Shown here: positions 46,291 to 55,058 of the stretch, piece by piece
How positions within the stretch are numbered: the first letter of the stretch is position 1
How the letters are laid out: every line of letters starts with the position of its first letter
Source: an uncultured Acidobacteriota bacterium
GTDB taxonomy: Bacteria > Acidobacteriota > Terriglobia > Bryobacterales > Bryobacteraceae
Reading direction: 5' to 3'
DNA: 64,000 bases
Assembly: GCA_902826605.1 (NCBI GenBank)
Contig: CADEFM010000009.1
Coordinates: forward strand, 1 to 64,000
Notes under the pieces: generated by a model
What the model was told of the DNA's origin: nothing
What the model saw: only the letters and a program-made list of their open reading frames with translations
The model's database searches: none
Translations under genes and position numbers: made by a program

Positions 46291-48603
46291 CTACTGAACG
46301 AACTTGAATTGTTGATCCGGGAAAAAGCGCAGGCCCAGGCTGGCGATCTCCTGCCCTGTTGAGCATTCGAATTCCACCACTCCGTTCTGGCCCGCCGCGG
46401 CAGGAAAGCGATCAACCAGGGAGAATGACGTATGTCCACCCGGAGGAAGTTCGATGTGCTCGGCGGCGGCGTGTTCCCCATGCTGGTTCCGCACGGCAAC
46501 GGCGACAGTGGCCGCCGCCGAATGATCCACATTCGCCAGACCTATGCCGGTGCTGCTTCCGTCGGAATGGACGTATGGGATTCGAAGGAATGAGGATGCA
46601 AACGCCTCTTCCACCATCGCCGTGGCTCTCCCAAAGACAGTATGCGCAAACGTTACCTCAGCGAGAAGGCTGCCGATGTAACGGATTTCCGCCCAACCAG
46701 CCAAATCTGGCCCCACTTGGCCTAAGGTTTCAATGTGCACAGACGAATGCGGTGCGATGATTTCTTCGATCTCCGCAGTGGTAATCGCACGCGCCGCCAC
46801 GGTCACCGGCAGACTCAGAGGGCTTCCGTCGTCGGAAAAGAAGCGTATCGCAATGGAAGTGGATGAACTGGATGGATTCTTCAGCAATAACGATGTTTTC
46901 CAGCCGCCCCCGCATACAAAGTGAGACAGCACCAAGCGAGCATATGCAACACGCTGGGGATGAATCAGCATGGTTTTCCGTATTGTCGCGGAATCCAAAC
47001 CCGCGTCTGTAACCCGAAGCACGAAGGGGGCCGTTGCGGTTTCGACGATTTGCCCCTCTATTACGCCAGCACTTTCATCTAGTACAAGTCCGCCGGGAAG
47101 TGCACCCTCGGTAACGGCCCATCGATATGGGGGGCTTCCGCCCGTCGCCTTGAGGCTCTCCCGATAGGGGGATTCAGCGACAGCGCCGCAGCGCGTCCAC
47201 GCGGCAATCGCCAACGGCTCCGGCAAGTCTTTGATGATCACTGTGTAACGCTGCGCCGCCACCTGCGGAGGGTGCGCACTATCGTTCACTGTCACGATTG
47301 GATTAAAAACACCGGCTGATCGAACTCTGCCACTCAAGAGCCCCGAAGTATCCAATACAAGGCCGGGGGGCAGCCCAACGGCAGACCATTCATAAGGTAG
47401 AATGCCATCTCCGGCTTCGAATTGAATCGAATAGATGAATCCTTGCGGTGCGGCCGGGCGCATCGAAGTTGTGAGGATCGAGATCGGCGCCGAACGCTCC
47501 GTTGCCGCAAGTTCGTCTGCTGTGTGAACCTCCCTGCGAACACACCTGGACGGCGTCAGACCGCGAGAATAGTGGCGCTCTCTGCACGGCTGCGGCGTCA
47601 TCGCAGCCAACATCTGACAGGGCGACACCCTTCGACTCAGAAGCGCCTGCTCATCGAGTGCATGCACACGGTCGATAAAGTCGCGGTCCCATTCGCGTTG
47701 GATGTCGAAATGAGGCCCGAATCTCCGGTCGATGAAGGGCTGAATCACGTTCCCGAACGGGATGAATAGCTCAAAATCGAAGCGTTTCACCAGCAGGGGC
47801 AGGATGTCCTGGGCACGGATTCCCTCAAAGCCCTCCGTCGAGCAGTCGTGATCCAGGTATTCTTCTTCGGCGCGCTCCAGAACGGTGTTCCAGCGGTATT
47901 CCGGGGGGAGTTCACGCCAGAAGCGTTGAACCTCGCGCATGGCTTCGGGCCAGCGCAAGTGTCCGTTTCTGCCGATCATGTCGCTGGTCAAAAAGTAACC
48001 CTGCGGCAGGAGCGATTTCTTGATCTCGTCGAAAAGCGATTCCAGTTCCCAAACATGATGGAGAGATTGGTGGGCGATCACGCAGGCATATTTCCGGGTT
48101 GCCTTCCAGTGATTGAAATCGCATGGCGCGAACTCCAGATGCTGTTGCAGCCCGGCCACCTCGGCTAGCTCGCGTCCGCGCTCCAGCATGCTCGGATTCA
48201 AATCAACACATTCGATCACAAATTGCGAGAGGCCGGCCGCCTTCAGCATTTGCACCACGCGAATTTCCAAATCGCAATTGCCCGAGCCCAGACTTACGAA
48301 AATGGGTGTTTTACCCCCGCATGTCCCCGCCGCGCGACTCAAATACTTCGTATACATGTCTTCCGCCATCGTAAAACCAAACTCTTCGTGCATCGGCCGG
48401 ATGTACTTGTTCGACCAATAGTGGAAGATGGGCGGCAGGTCATGAACCTGGATATTGTCCTCGAAAAAAAGGCGTTCGACTTCAAGCTTTGCGGCATAGC
48501 CTGGGTCGATATCGACAGGTTCCGGAGACGCTGATGGCTCCTCGCCGCCTGACGGGACCAGACGCCGAAATAAGGCTACCGCACTTGACTTGATCTTACC
48601 CAT
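46291..48603 (-). CDS. SAM methyltransferase fused to Ig-like domains
   Basis: About 770 residues. The N-terminal third is a class I methyltransferase: FVSLGSGNCDLEI (SAM motif I, about 103-114), ECVDLNPSMLERG (motif II), LEFAPCDFNHW and CVIAHQSLHHV. From about 375 two putative Ig (He_PIG-like) domains follow (YEWSAVGLPPGLVLDTSGLL and YRWAVTEGALPGGLVLDES), then a C-terminal domain (TSLLLKNPSSSSTSIAIRFFS) of the type seen in secreted acidobacterial proteins. No signal peptide precedes the methyltransferase, which is strange for Ig domains. Start ATG at 48603. It may be a fusion of two genes; no frameshift is evident. Confidence 0.8.
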   Translation of the reverse strand: MGKIKSSAVALFRRLVPSGGEEPSASPEPVDIDPGYAAKLEVERLFFEDNIQVHDLPPIFHYWSNKYIRPMHEEFGFTMAEDMYTKYLSRAAGTCGGKTPIFVSLGSGNCDLEIRVVQMLKAAGLSQFVIECVDLNPSMLERGRELAEVAGLQQHLEFAPCDFNHWKATRKYACVIAHQSLHHVWELESLFDEIKKSLLPQGYFLTSDMIGRNGHLRWPEAMREVQRFWRELPPEYRWNTVLERAEEEYLDHDCSTEGFEGIRAQDILPLLVKRFDFELFIPFGNVIQPFIDRRFGPHFDIQREWDRDFIDRVHALDEQALLSRRVSPCQMLAAMTPQPCRERHYSRGLTPSRCVRREVHTADELAATERSAPISILTTSMRPAAPQGFIYSIQFEAGDGILPYEWSAVGLPPGLVLDTSGLLSGRVRSAGVFNPIVTVNDSAHPPQVAAQRYTVIIKDLPEPLAIAAWTRCGAVAESPYRESLKATGGSPPYRWAVTEGALPGGLVLDESAGVIEGQIVETATAPFVLRVTDAGLDSATIRKTMLIHPQRVAYARLVLSHFVCGGGWKTSLLLKNPSSSSTSIAIRFFSDDGSPLSLPVTVAARAITTAEIEEIIAPHSSVHIETLGQVGPDLAGWAEIRYIGSLLAEVTFAHTVFGRATAMVEEAFASSFLRIPYVHSDGSSTGIGLANVDHSAAATVAVAVRNQHGEHAAAEHIELPPGGHTSFSLVDRFPAAAGQNGVVEFECSTGQEIASLGLRFFPDQQFKFVQ

Positions 48604-48614
48604 CAATCAACTCG

Positions 48615-50138
48615 TCACATCGTCAACAGCGCGGCCATCAGCTCGATCCCGTCCCACAAATTCTGCAAACGGAGATTCTCGTTAAAGCTGTGCTGATTGT
48701 TGTCATGATTGCCCATGGGAATCACGATGGTCCGGGTGCCCAGCGGCCGTTCGATACTAGTCAGCGGCAGACCGCCTCCCATATTAGGCAGTTTGACGGC
48801 GGGACCACGGACGCTCTCAACGACGCGGATCACTTCCTGCGAAATCGGCAGATCCATGGGAGTGCGCGTGGCCGCATCCCCGCCGGGGCGCGGAATCATG
48901 GCAATTTTGGGATGGGCCATGCGGATTTGGGCGCTGGGCTCCGACTCCACAACGAAAAAGCCCTGTTTGCGGACATGCTCAATCACGCGCTCCGCGGTGC
49001 GGCGCGGGTCCATGCCTTTGACCAGCCGGACGTCCATGGTCACCGACGCGGTCGCAGGAATCACGTTCGACGCCTGCGGGCCGATGCGTGAACTGGCCAT
49101 ACCGCGAATGTTGAGCGACGGCAGCGTAATCAACTCGGTCAACTTGGCCGGCCCGCCGTCGGTTGCGCCGAGCCAGAATTCCTTCACCAAATCCTCGTCG
49201 ATGCTGGGGGCTTCGGCAATGGCGCGTTTTTCCAGGTCGCTGAGGGGTTCGATTTCATCATAAAAATGTTCCACTAACACGCGACCGTTGTCGTCCTTCA
49301 TCGACGCGAGCAATTTCGCCAACAGCATGGCTGGATTGGGAGCCCAATTCCCGTAATGGCCGCTGTGCAACTCACCGCGCGGGCCATAGATCGTAATATC
49401 GACACGCGTGGCGCCGCGCGCACCGAACGCGATCAACTGGCGGCGGGTTTGGTGCACAGGCCCGTCGCACATCAGCCACAGGTCGCCCGAAAACAATTCC
49501 CTGTTCGCGGCCAGGATTTTTTCCAAGTTGACCGAGCCCGCTTCTTCCTCGCCTTCGAAAGCGAACTTGATGTTGGATTTCGTGCGAAGGCCGGCCGCGC
49601 GAATGGCGTCAAGCGCGGTCAGCATGGCGACAATGGGCGCCTTGTCGTCGGCTGCGCCGCGAGCGTAAACGCGCCATTCCGGGTTGAACGGCATGCCAGG
49701 GGCTGGGAGCGCAATGCTCTGGCCGTCTTTTTCAAGCATCCCGTTACGCAGCGTGGGAGTGAAAGGAGGCGTAGCCCATTCCTTCGGGTCGAGCGGCTGC
49801 CCATCGTAGTGAGCGTAAAAGACCAAGGTGCGGGTGGCGCCTGGGGTCTTGATCTCGCCGAACACGATGGGGTTGGCTCCTGGGACCGAAACCAGCCGCG
49901 CCGGGACGCCGCGCTGGCCCATCATTTTCGCGATGATTTCAGCGTTGCGCTGAATGTTGACGCGGTCGCTGGCGATGTTGGGTATAGCAAGCAGCCCGAA
50001 GAACTCGTCTACGATAGTGCGTTCGTGTTGCTGGCGCCATTGGCGGGCGGCGATTGCCTCAGGGTTAGCTTGCCCGACGGCGATAGGGACGACCGTTAGC
50101 GCCGCGCCCAGCGCAAACCACAAGGAAATTCGTGCCAT
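48615..50138 (-). CDS. secreted M20-family metallopeptidase
   Basis: 507 residues with a signal peptide (LWFALGAALTVVPIAVGQ). The M20 catalytic pattern is present: His/Asp in LVFYAHYDGQPLDP, Asp in RGAADDKAPIVAMLTAL, Glu pair in FAFEGEEEAGS and a dimerisation domain (LHSGHYGNWAPNPAMLLAKL). It probably cleaves dipeptides or acylated amino acids in the periplasm. It lies 11 bases upstream of the methyltransferase/Ig gene on the same strand, so the two may be co-transcribed. Confidence 0.9.
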   Translation of the reverse strand: MARISLWFALGAALTVVPIAVGQANPEAIAARQWRQQHERTIVDEFFGLLAIPNIASDRVNIQRNAEIIAKMMGQRGVPARLVSVPGANPIVFGEIKTPGATRTLVFYAHYDGQPLDPKEWATPPFTPTLRNGMLEKDGQSIALPAPGMPFNPEWRVYARGAADDKAPIVAMLTALDAIRAAGLRTKSNIKFAFEGEEEAGSVNLEKILAANRELFSGDLWLMCDGPVHQTRRQLIAFGARGATRVDITIYGPRGELHSGHYGNWAPNPAMLLAKLLASMKDDNGRVLVEHFYDEIEPLSDLEKRAIAEAPSIDEDLVKEFWLGATDGGPAKLTELITLPSLNIRGMASSRIGPQASNVIPATASVTMDVRLVKGMDPRRTAERVIEHVRKQGFFVVESEPSAQIRMAHPKIAMIPRPGGDAATRTPMDLPISQEVIRVVESVRGPAVKLPNMGGGLPLTSIERPLGTRTIVIPMGNHDNNQHSFNENLRLQNLWDGIELMAALLTM

Positions 50139-50192
50139 TGAGGCATTATATGCCCCTTTAGCTCTATTGCCCGGCGTCGCGCGCAGTCACAG

Positions 50193-50276
50193 TCACTCAC
50201 CCCTGGGCGGGGAAGCGATGGATTCCAGCAACAGCGAAACGATCAATAACCCTGCGATGAATGCTCCGGCGATCAT
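50193..50276 (-). CDS. possible 27-residue membrane peptide
   Basis: An ATG frame of 27 codons encodes one hydrophobic helix (AGAFIAGLLIVSLLL) and a short tail. A GAAAGAG stretch precedes the ATG by about 6 bases. It lies between leuA and the peptidase gene on the same strand. Short length makes chance likely; no family recognised. Confidence 0.28.
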   Translation of the reverse strand: MIAGAFIAGLLIVSLLLESIASPPRGE

Positions 50277-50405
50277 GTCCAGTCTCTTTCTCTAGTCCGG
50301 CAGGCTTTCGTACCCGCTCAGTCTTCTACGTAATCTATGATGCAGTGGATTCTATTCCGTTGCGTGACGGATACGTGGAAAATTCGTGAAATCTGAAAAA
50401 AAGCT

Positions 50406-51587
50406 TCAACTCTTCACTCCGGCGCTCGCGATTTTGGCGTCGTCCGCCACTTCCCGCGCCAGATCCTGGATCTCATCGTTACGGACGCCCTTCTTACGGT
50501 CGGCAAGCGTCGTGAAGCGGTGGTAGACGATATCGAGCTGTTCCTTGCTTAGTGCAAAACCCAAGTCCTCACAGCGTTTTGCAAGCGCATGGCGTCCGCT
50601 GTGCTTGCCAAGAATCAGCTTGCCCTCCGGAACGCCGACGCTCTTAGGATCGATGATTTCGTAGGTGGTGCGATCTTTCAGATAGCCATCCTGGTGAATG
50701 CCAGCTTCGTGGGCAAACGCGTTTTCACCGACGATGGCTTTGTTAGGCTGCGGACCGAAGGTCACGATGGACGTCAGCAACTGGCTGGCGGAAAACAGGT
50801 GTTCGGTGACGATCTTGGTTTCAAACGGCAGACGGTCGCGCCGCGTGTTGATCGCCATGACAAATTCTTCGAGCGCGGCGTTGCCGGCCCGCTCGCCGAT
50901 GCCGTTGATGGTGCACTCGACCTGCCGGGCGCCCCCCTGCACGGCCGCGATGGAATTGGCGACCGCCAGTCCCAGATCGTCGTGGCAGTGCACGCTGACG
51001 ATGGCAGAATCGCCTAGCGCCTTCACCATCCGGCTGATCAATTCCTTGTATTCATCCGGCACGGAATAACCTACGGTGTCCGGAAGGTTCACTGTGCGCG
51101 CCCCGGCGGCCACTACCGCGCGCGAGACTTGTTCCAGATAGTCCCAATCCGTGCGTGTGGCGTCTTCGGCGGAAAACTCGACGTCGTCGCAATATTGGCG
51201 AGCAAGGGTGACTGCGGCGACAGCTTCGTCCAAAACCTGCTGCCGGGATTTCTTCAGCTTCAGCTTCAGATGGATATCGCTGGTTGCAATAAATGTATGA
51301 ATGCGCGGACGTTTGGCATGCTTCAATGACGCCGCAGCTCGCTCCACATCCAGCTTGTTCGAGCGCGCCAGTGCGGCCACTTGCACCCACGGGTATTCGC
51401 GGGCAACGGCCGCAACGGCTTCAAAATCACCGTCGGACGCGATGGGAAATCCGGCTTCGAGGATATCGACGCCCAGATCTACCAGCTTCGCCGCCATTTT
51501 CAGCTTCTCTGGTACCGTCATGCTGCAGCCGGGTGATTGTTCTCCATCCCGCAGCGTTGTGTCGAAAATGTATACTCGGTCGGACAT
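50406..51587 (-). CDS. leuA: 2-isopropylmalate synthase lacking the regulatory domain
   Basis: 393 residues from the ATG at 51587 (AAAGG about 9 bases upstream). The catalytic TIM barrel is clear: [89 protein letters not shown], followed by [11 protein letters not shown] and [10 protein letters not shown]. It condenses acetyl-CoA with 2-oxoisovalerate. It ends after the small subdomains, so the C-terminal leucine-binding domain (full length about 500) is absent. A homocitrate or citramalate synthase is the alternative. Confidence 0.88.
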   Translation of the reverse strand: MSDRVYIFDTTLRDGEQSPGCSMTVPEKLKMAAKLVDLGVDILEAGFPIASDGDFEAVAAVAREYPWVQVAALARSNKLDVERAAASLKHAKRPRIHTFIATSDIHLKLKLKKSRQQVLDEAVAAVTLARQYCDDVEFSAEDATRTDWDYLEQVSRAVVAAGARTVNLPDTVGYSVPDEYKELISRMVKALGDSAIVSVHCHDDLGLAVANSIAAVQGGARQVECTINGIGERAGNAALEEFVMAINTRRDRLPFETKIVTEHLFSASQLLTSIVTFGPQPNKAIVGENAFAHEAGIHQDGYLKDRTTYEIIDPKSVGVPEGKLILGKHSGRHALAKRCEDLGFALSKEQLDIVYHRFTTLADRKKGVRNDEIQDLAREVADDAKIASAGVKS

Positions 51588-51662
51588 TGGGTTGTGCCTT
51601 TCCATCAGCGGCTCGGGGTAACAAGCCGCATATCGAAGTCCCGGTCAAGGGTCTACGCTCTC

Positions 51663-51692
51663 ATTATGCTGCCGGGGGTGTAAATTTCGCAA
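51663..51692 (-). promoter_or_regulatory. candidate leuA promoter
   Basis: On the minus strand TTGCGA (51692-51687) and CATAAT (51668-51663) are separated by 18 bases, giving a transcription start near 51655 and a leader of about 70 bases to the leuA ATG. It overlaps the region used by the divergent lysR promoter, as expected if the LysR protein controls leuA. Confidence 0.45.
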
Positions 51693-51707
51693 ATTGATAA
51701 TAATGTG

Positions 51708-51726
51708 AGTTCGTATAATATGAACT
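51708..51726 (+). promoter_or_regulatory. LysR-type T-N11-A box and -10 of the regulator gene
   Basis: AGTTC (51708-51712) and GAACT (51722-51726) form a perfect inverted repeat with a 9-base centre, so TC-N9-GA fits the T-N11-A consensus of LysR regulators. The centre contains TATAAT (51714-51719), and the lysR ATG starts at 51728. The transcript would be almost leaderless, and the regulator would cover its own -10 (autorepression). Confidence 0.6.
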
Positions 51727-51727
51727 T

Positions 51728-52618
51728 ATGGAACTGCACACTTTGAGGGTGTTTCTCACGGTCGCGTCCGAAAAGAGCTTCTCCCGGGCGGCGGAAAAGC
51801 TGCTTCGGACTCAGCCTGCTATCTCATTGTCTATACAGAGGTTAGAGATAGAGCTCGGCGAGAAACTGATAGACCGTTCGGCGAAAGACCTGCTTTTGAC
51901 GGACGCGGGGCGAATCGTCCTGGACTTTGGCCGACGCTTCGAGAATTTACAAGGAGAACTTGAAAATGCCTTGGCCGAACTTCGGGACATGTCGGCGGGT
52001 CGATTGACGATTGGCGCCAACGAGTCTTCCACGCTCTATCTACTGGACCATATCGAACGCTTCCGCCGAAAATACCCCAAAGTGAAAGTCCAGGTCCGGC
52101 GAAGCTTATCGAGCAGAATCCCAGCGGAACTCCTGGATGGTGAACTGGAATTGGGAATCGTGAGCTACGATCCGGAAGATGAACGGCTGGTTTCGCGCGT
52201 GATCTACGACGATCACCTGGCATTCATCGTTTCGCCGTCCCACCGGCTGGCCCAGGTTGCGGAAGTTTCCATTACGGATTTGGGCGATGAGACTTTCATC
52301 GCTCATAATGTGGTGTCGCCGTACAGAGCGGCGGTAATCCGCGAGTTCCAACGTCATCGCGTGCCGCTCAAGATGGATCTGGAAATGCCGACTATTGAAT
52401 CCATCCGTAAGATGGTCCAGCGAAATGAAGGCGTGGCGTTTCTTCCCCTTATGTGCGTGCAGGAGGAGATCCGGCAAGGTATTCTGCGAGAGGTGCGCGT
52501 GAAGGAAATGACCGTCGACCGGCCCATTCGCTTGGTTTATCCCGCGCGGCGGGCGCTGAGCCACGCAGCGCAGGCATTCCTGGCGGTGATCAAAGAGTTA
52601 GAGGCTCGACCGTCTTGA
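51728..52618 (+). CDS. LysR-family transcriptional regulator
   Basis: 296 residues. Residues 1-60 are the winged helix DNA-binding domain (LHTLRVFLTVASEKSFSRAAEKL, QPAISLSIQRLEIELGEKL), and the remainder is the periplasmic-binding-like effector domain (RLTIGANESSTLYLLDHIERF). It is divergent from leuA with 140 bases between, the classic layout of a regulator and its target, so leucine synthesis control is likely by inference. The effector is not evident. Its stop overlaps the tag start. Confidence 0.92.
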   Translation: MELHTLRVFLTVASEKSFSRAAEKLLRTQPAISLSIQRLEIELGEKLIDRSAKDLLLTDAGRIVLDFGRRFENLQGELENALAELRDMSAGRLTIGANESSTLYLLDHIERFRRKYPKVKVQVRRSLSSRIPAELLDGELELGIVSYDPEDERLVSRVIYDDHLAFIVSPSHRLAQVAEVSITDLGDETFIAHNVVSPYRAAVIREFQRHRVPLKMDLEMPTIESIRKMVQRNEGVAFLPLMCVQEEIRQGILREVRVKEMTVDRPIRLVYPARRALSHAAQAFLAVIKELEARPS

Positions 52619-53217
52619 CCACCACCAACAAGACCCGTTGCTTCTGGGTGGATCTATCCAAACCCCACTACGTCGCGTATCACGACGAGGAGTGGGGCAT
52701 GCCGGTGCATGATGACCGGAAACACTTCGAAATGCTGATTCTGGAAGGCGCGCAGGCAGGCTTGAGCTGGGAGACGATCCTTCGAAAACGTGAAAACTAT
52801 CGGCGGGCGTTCACGGAATTCGATCCGGCCAAGGTCGCTCGTTTCACAACAGCTCGCGTGCAAAAGCTGATGGGGGATGCGGGGCTGGTGCGGAACCGTT
52901 TGAAGATCGAAGGTGCGGTGAAGAACGCTCGCGCGTTTCTCGATGTCCAGCGCGAGTTCGGAAGCTTCGATGCTTACGTGTGGCGGTTCGTGGGCGGCGT
53001 GCCAATACAACGCCGTGCCAAGACGCGCGCTCATGTCCCGGCGAAAACCACCGAAAGCGATGCGCTATCAAAAGACATGAAGCTGCGCGGGTTTACTTTT
53101 GTCGGCAGCACGATTCTCTATGCCTACATGCAGGCCACCGGCTTGGTGAATGACCACACTACGGACTGCTTCCGCCACCGCGCGTTGGCCGGCCAAGCTC
53201 GGCGCGGGTTATCTTAA
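52615..53217 (+). CDS. tag: DNA-3-methyladenine glycosylase I
   Basis: 200 residues from the TTG at 52615 that overlaps the LysR stop (TTGA). Zinc-snap residues and fold markers: Cys in TRCFWVDLSK, His in YVAYHDEEWGMP, EGAQAGLSWETILRKRENYR, FVGSTILYAYMQA and the His/Cys end of GLVNDHTTDC. It removes 3-methyladenine from alkylated DNA by base excision. An upstream start in frame at 52453 lies inside lysR and is not credible. Confidence 0.94.
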   Translation: MTTTNKTRCFWVDLSKPHYVAYHDEEWGMPVHDDRKHFEMLILEGAQAGLSWETILRKRENYRRAFTEFDPAKVARFTTARVQKLMGDAGLVRNRLKIEGAVKNARAFLDVQREFGSFDAYVWRFVGGVPIQRRAKTRAHVPAKTTESDALSKDMKLRGFTFVGSTILYAYMQATGLVNDHTTDCFRHRALAGQARRGLS

Positions 53218-53220
53218 GGC

Positions 53221-53970
53221 ATGCGGTTCCCTGTCGCGGCTATTTGCGTGATGTTCAGCGTCGCGGCGCAGGCCCAGATCAGCCAGAACGTGATCCAGCG
53301 CGTATTGATGATCCGTTACGGCTCGCGCGTGGCCACGGGATTTACGCTCGACGTGGACACGCGGCAATATATCATCACGGCCGCGCACGTGGTAGCGGGT
53401 CTCGAAGAGAACGGCAAAATTCAGATTCGCCGCGACGAAAAATGGACGGAAATCGCCGTGAAACGCCTCACGTCCGTCGCTGACGGCGCTGACATCGCAG
53501 TGCTGGCGCCTTCTAATTCGCTGACACCGAATTTGGAGCTGCCGCCCTACGAAGGTGTCACCACTTACGGCAACGACGTGTTTTTTCTGGGCTTTCCTTA
53601 TGGCATCTCCATGCCCTCAGGCACTACGAACAATTTGTATCCCCTGCCCTTCGTCAAGAAAGCAATCGTCTCGGCGATTATTCCCGGCAACGGTATCGAA
53701 AGGATCTACCTCGATGGCATTAACAATCCCGGCTTTTCGGGCGGTCCAGTAGTAGTACTGGATCCTCGCGAAAGGTATCCGGAAGGCACACCGAAAGTTA
53801 AGGTGATCGGAGTGATTTCGGGTTTTCGCAACGAGCGTTTGCCGATTCGCGACGGCGAGCAGCCGACCTCGCTGACCGTCGAAACGAACACTGGAATTAT
53901 TGAAGCCGTGTCGATCGGATACGCAATCGACGCCATCCGGTTAAACCCCATCGGCGCGACGCTGCCTTAG
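53221..53970 (+). CDS. secreted trypsin-like serine protease
   Basis: 249 residues with a signal peptide (VAAICVMFSVAAQAQ). The catalytic triad of a chymotrypsin-type fold is visible: His56 in ITAAHVVAG, Asp91 in GADIAVL and Ser173 in NPGFSGGPVV. No PDZ domain follows, so it is not a full DegP/HtrA. It should act outside the inner membrane. It lies 3 bases after tag on the same strand. Confidence 0.87.
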   Translation: MRFPVAAICVMFSVAAQAQISQNVIQRVLMIRYGSRVATGFTLDVDTRQYIITAAHVVAGLEENGKIQIRRDEKWTEIAVKRLTSVADGADIAVLAPSNSLTPNLELPPYEGVTTYGNDVFFLGFPYGISMPSGTTNNLYPLPFVKKAIVSAIIPGNGIERIYLDGINNPGFSGGPVVVLDPRERYPEGTPKVKVIGVISGFRNERLPIRDGEQPTSLTVETNTGIIEAVSIGYAIDAIRLNPIGATLP

Positions 53971-53984
53971 AAACTGGACTACCG

Positions 53985-54362
53985 TTACGCCGCCGGTTCG
54001 GGCGAGGGATTGTCCTTGATGCGATTCACAGCGCGATTCACCAAGCGCCGCGGGTCGAGCAAATGTTGCGGCCGGAAGCTGCGCTGAGACCATCTCTGCC
54101 CGGGCTCGAATTCAACACCCAGGAAGTAGCCGATCTCGCGAAATACGCAATATTTCACTTTGCCCATGAGCGTGCCATTAGTGTGGGCGATGCGGAACGG
54201 CGTACCCAGCGGTACTGGACGTTCTACTTGCAGACACGCCCCTGACAGCGAAATGTCCTCCAGATTGGCCACGCCTCGCCGGATGCGGCCGGTCTGGTCC
54301 TTCCATTGGACGTCTACCAAATCCGCACACAGGAGTCGAGTTTCAATGCGCCGTTCCAACAT
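53985..54362 (-). CDS. PilZ-domain protein
   Basis: 125 residues, with the PilZ c-di-GMP-binding features: an N-terminal Arg cluster (RRIETR) and D36-I-S-L-S-G41 (D/N-x-S-x-x-G). The rest fits the six-stranded barrel (FRIAHTNGTLMGKVKY, IGYFLGVEFEPGQRW). It may regulate surface motility, polymer export or pili in response to c-di-GMP. It is convergent with the protease gene and divergent from the next membrane protein. Confidence 0.85.
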   Translation of the reverse strand: MLERRIETRLLCADLVDVQWKDQTGRIRRGVANLEDISLSGACLQVERPVPLGTPFRIAHTNGTLMGKVKYCVFREIGYFLGVEFEPGQRWSQRSFRPQHLLDPRRLVNRAVNRIKDNPSPEPAA

Positions 54363-54509
54363 ATCTAGCTTGTGTATCGACGCTCGCTTGGCAAAATCTT
54401 ACAGTTTGGCCTTAGACAAAGTGCTCTTAATCCACGGCTAGGGTCATGCCTTAAACTTCGCTGCGCCAATCCTATTACATCCTCAACTTCGTTGGTACCA
54501 TGTTCTCAC

Positions 54510-55058
54510 GTGCTTTCGCTCATCGCACTGCTGGCTCTCTTTGGATTGCTCTTGCCATGGTGGAAGGGCGTGGATTTTCTGGACCCGGTGATGGTGGGTG
54601 CGTACGCGTGTCTAGGAGGGCTATTCGCGGTGCCTACGGTGGCGAGAGCATTCACTCAGAATCGTCCGCATACGTGGGCAATCGCGCTGAAGCGCGTGTT
54701 AACATCAGCGGCTTATGGCGAGGGGATCGCGTTGGTCATGCTCGCAATGGGAATCGCCACCGTCAACCTGACACGGAAAGGCCGCTTGCGGCTCCCCGAA
54801 CTCGATACGCTCGCCGAAACCAGCCTATTCGGCGCCTGCCTCACCTTAGCCTTCGTAGCGATGGCGGCCTGGCTCAGCTTGCGCTTTTCCGCTGACACAG
54901 CGCGCCGGGGGGCGCGTCTAGGTTTTTTGCTTTTGGCCATCGCATTCTATTACGGCTCGGCACGCTTGCCTGAGGTAGCGAGGCGCGGCGCGGCGATGGC
55001 GGGTGCGATCGCGGTAGCGGCAGGATTCCTCCTTTATCGCGAGATACGCGCGCGATGA
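54510..55058 (+). CDS. membrane protein of unknown function
   Basis: About 182 residues from a GTG at 54510 (the frame is open from 54372, but the earlier part has no coding look). Five hydrophobic segments (LIALLALFGLLLPWW, MVGAYACLGGLFAVP, GIALVMLAMGIAT, LFGACLTLAFVAMAAWL, GAAMAGAIAVAAGFLL). No family recognised. Its stop overlaps the CPBP gene start (ATGA), so both are co-translated. Start uncertain. Confidence 0.6.
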   Translation: MLSLIALLALFGLLLPWWKGVDFLDPVMVGAYACLGGLFAVPTVARAFTQNRPHTWAIALKRVLTSAAYGEGIALVMLAMGIATVNLTRKGRLRLPELDTLAETSLFGACLTLAFVAMAAWLSLRFSADTARRGARLGFLLLAIAFYYGSARLPEVARRGAAMAGAIAVAAGFLLYREIRAR

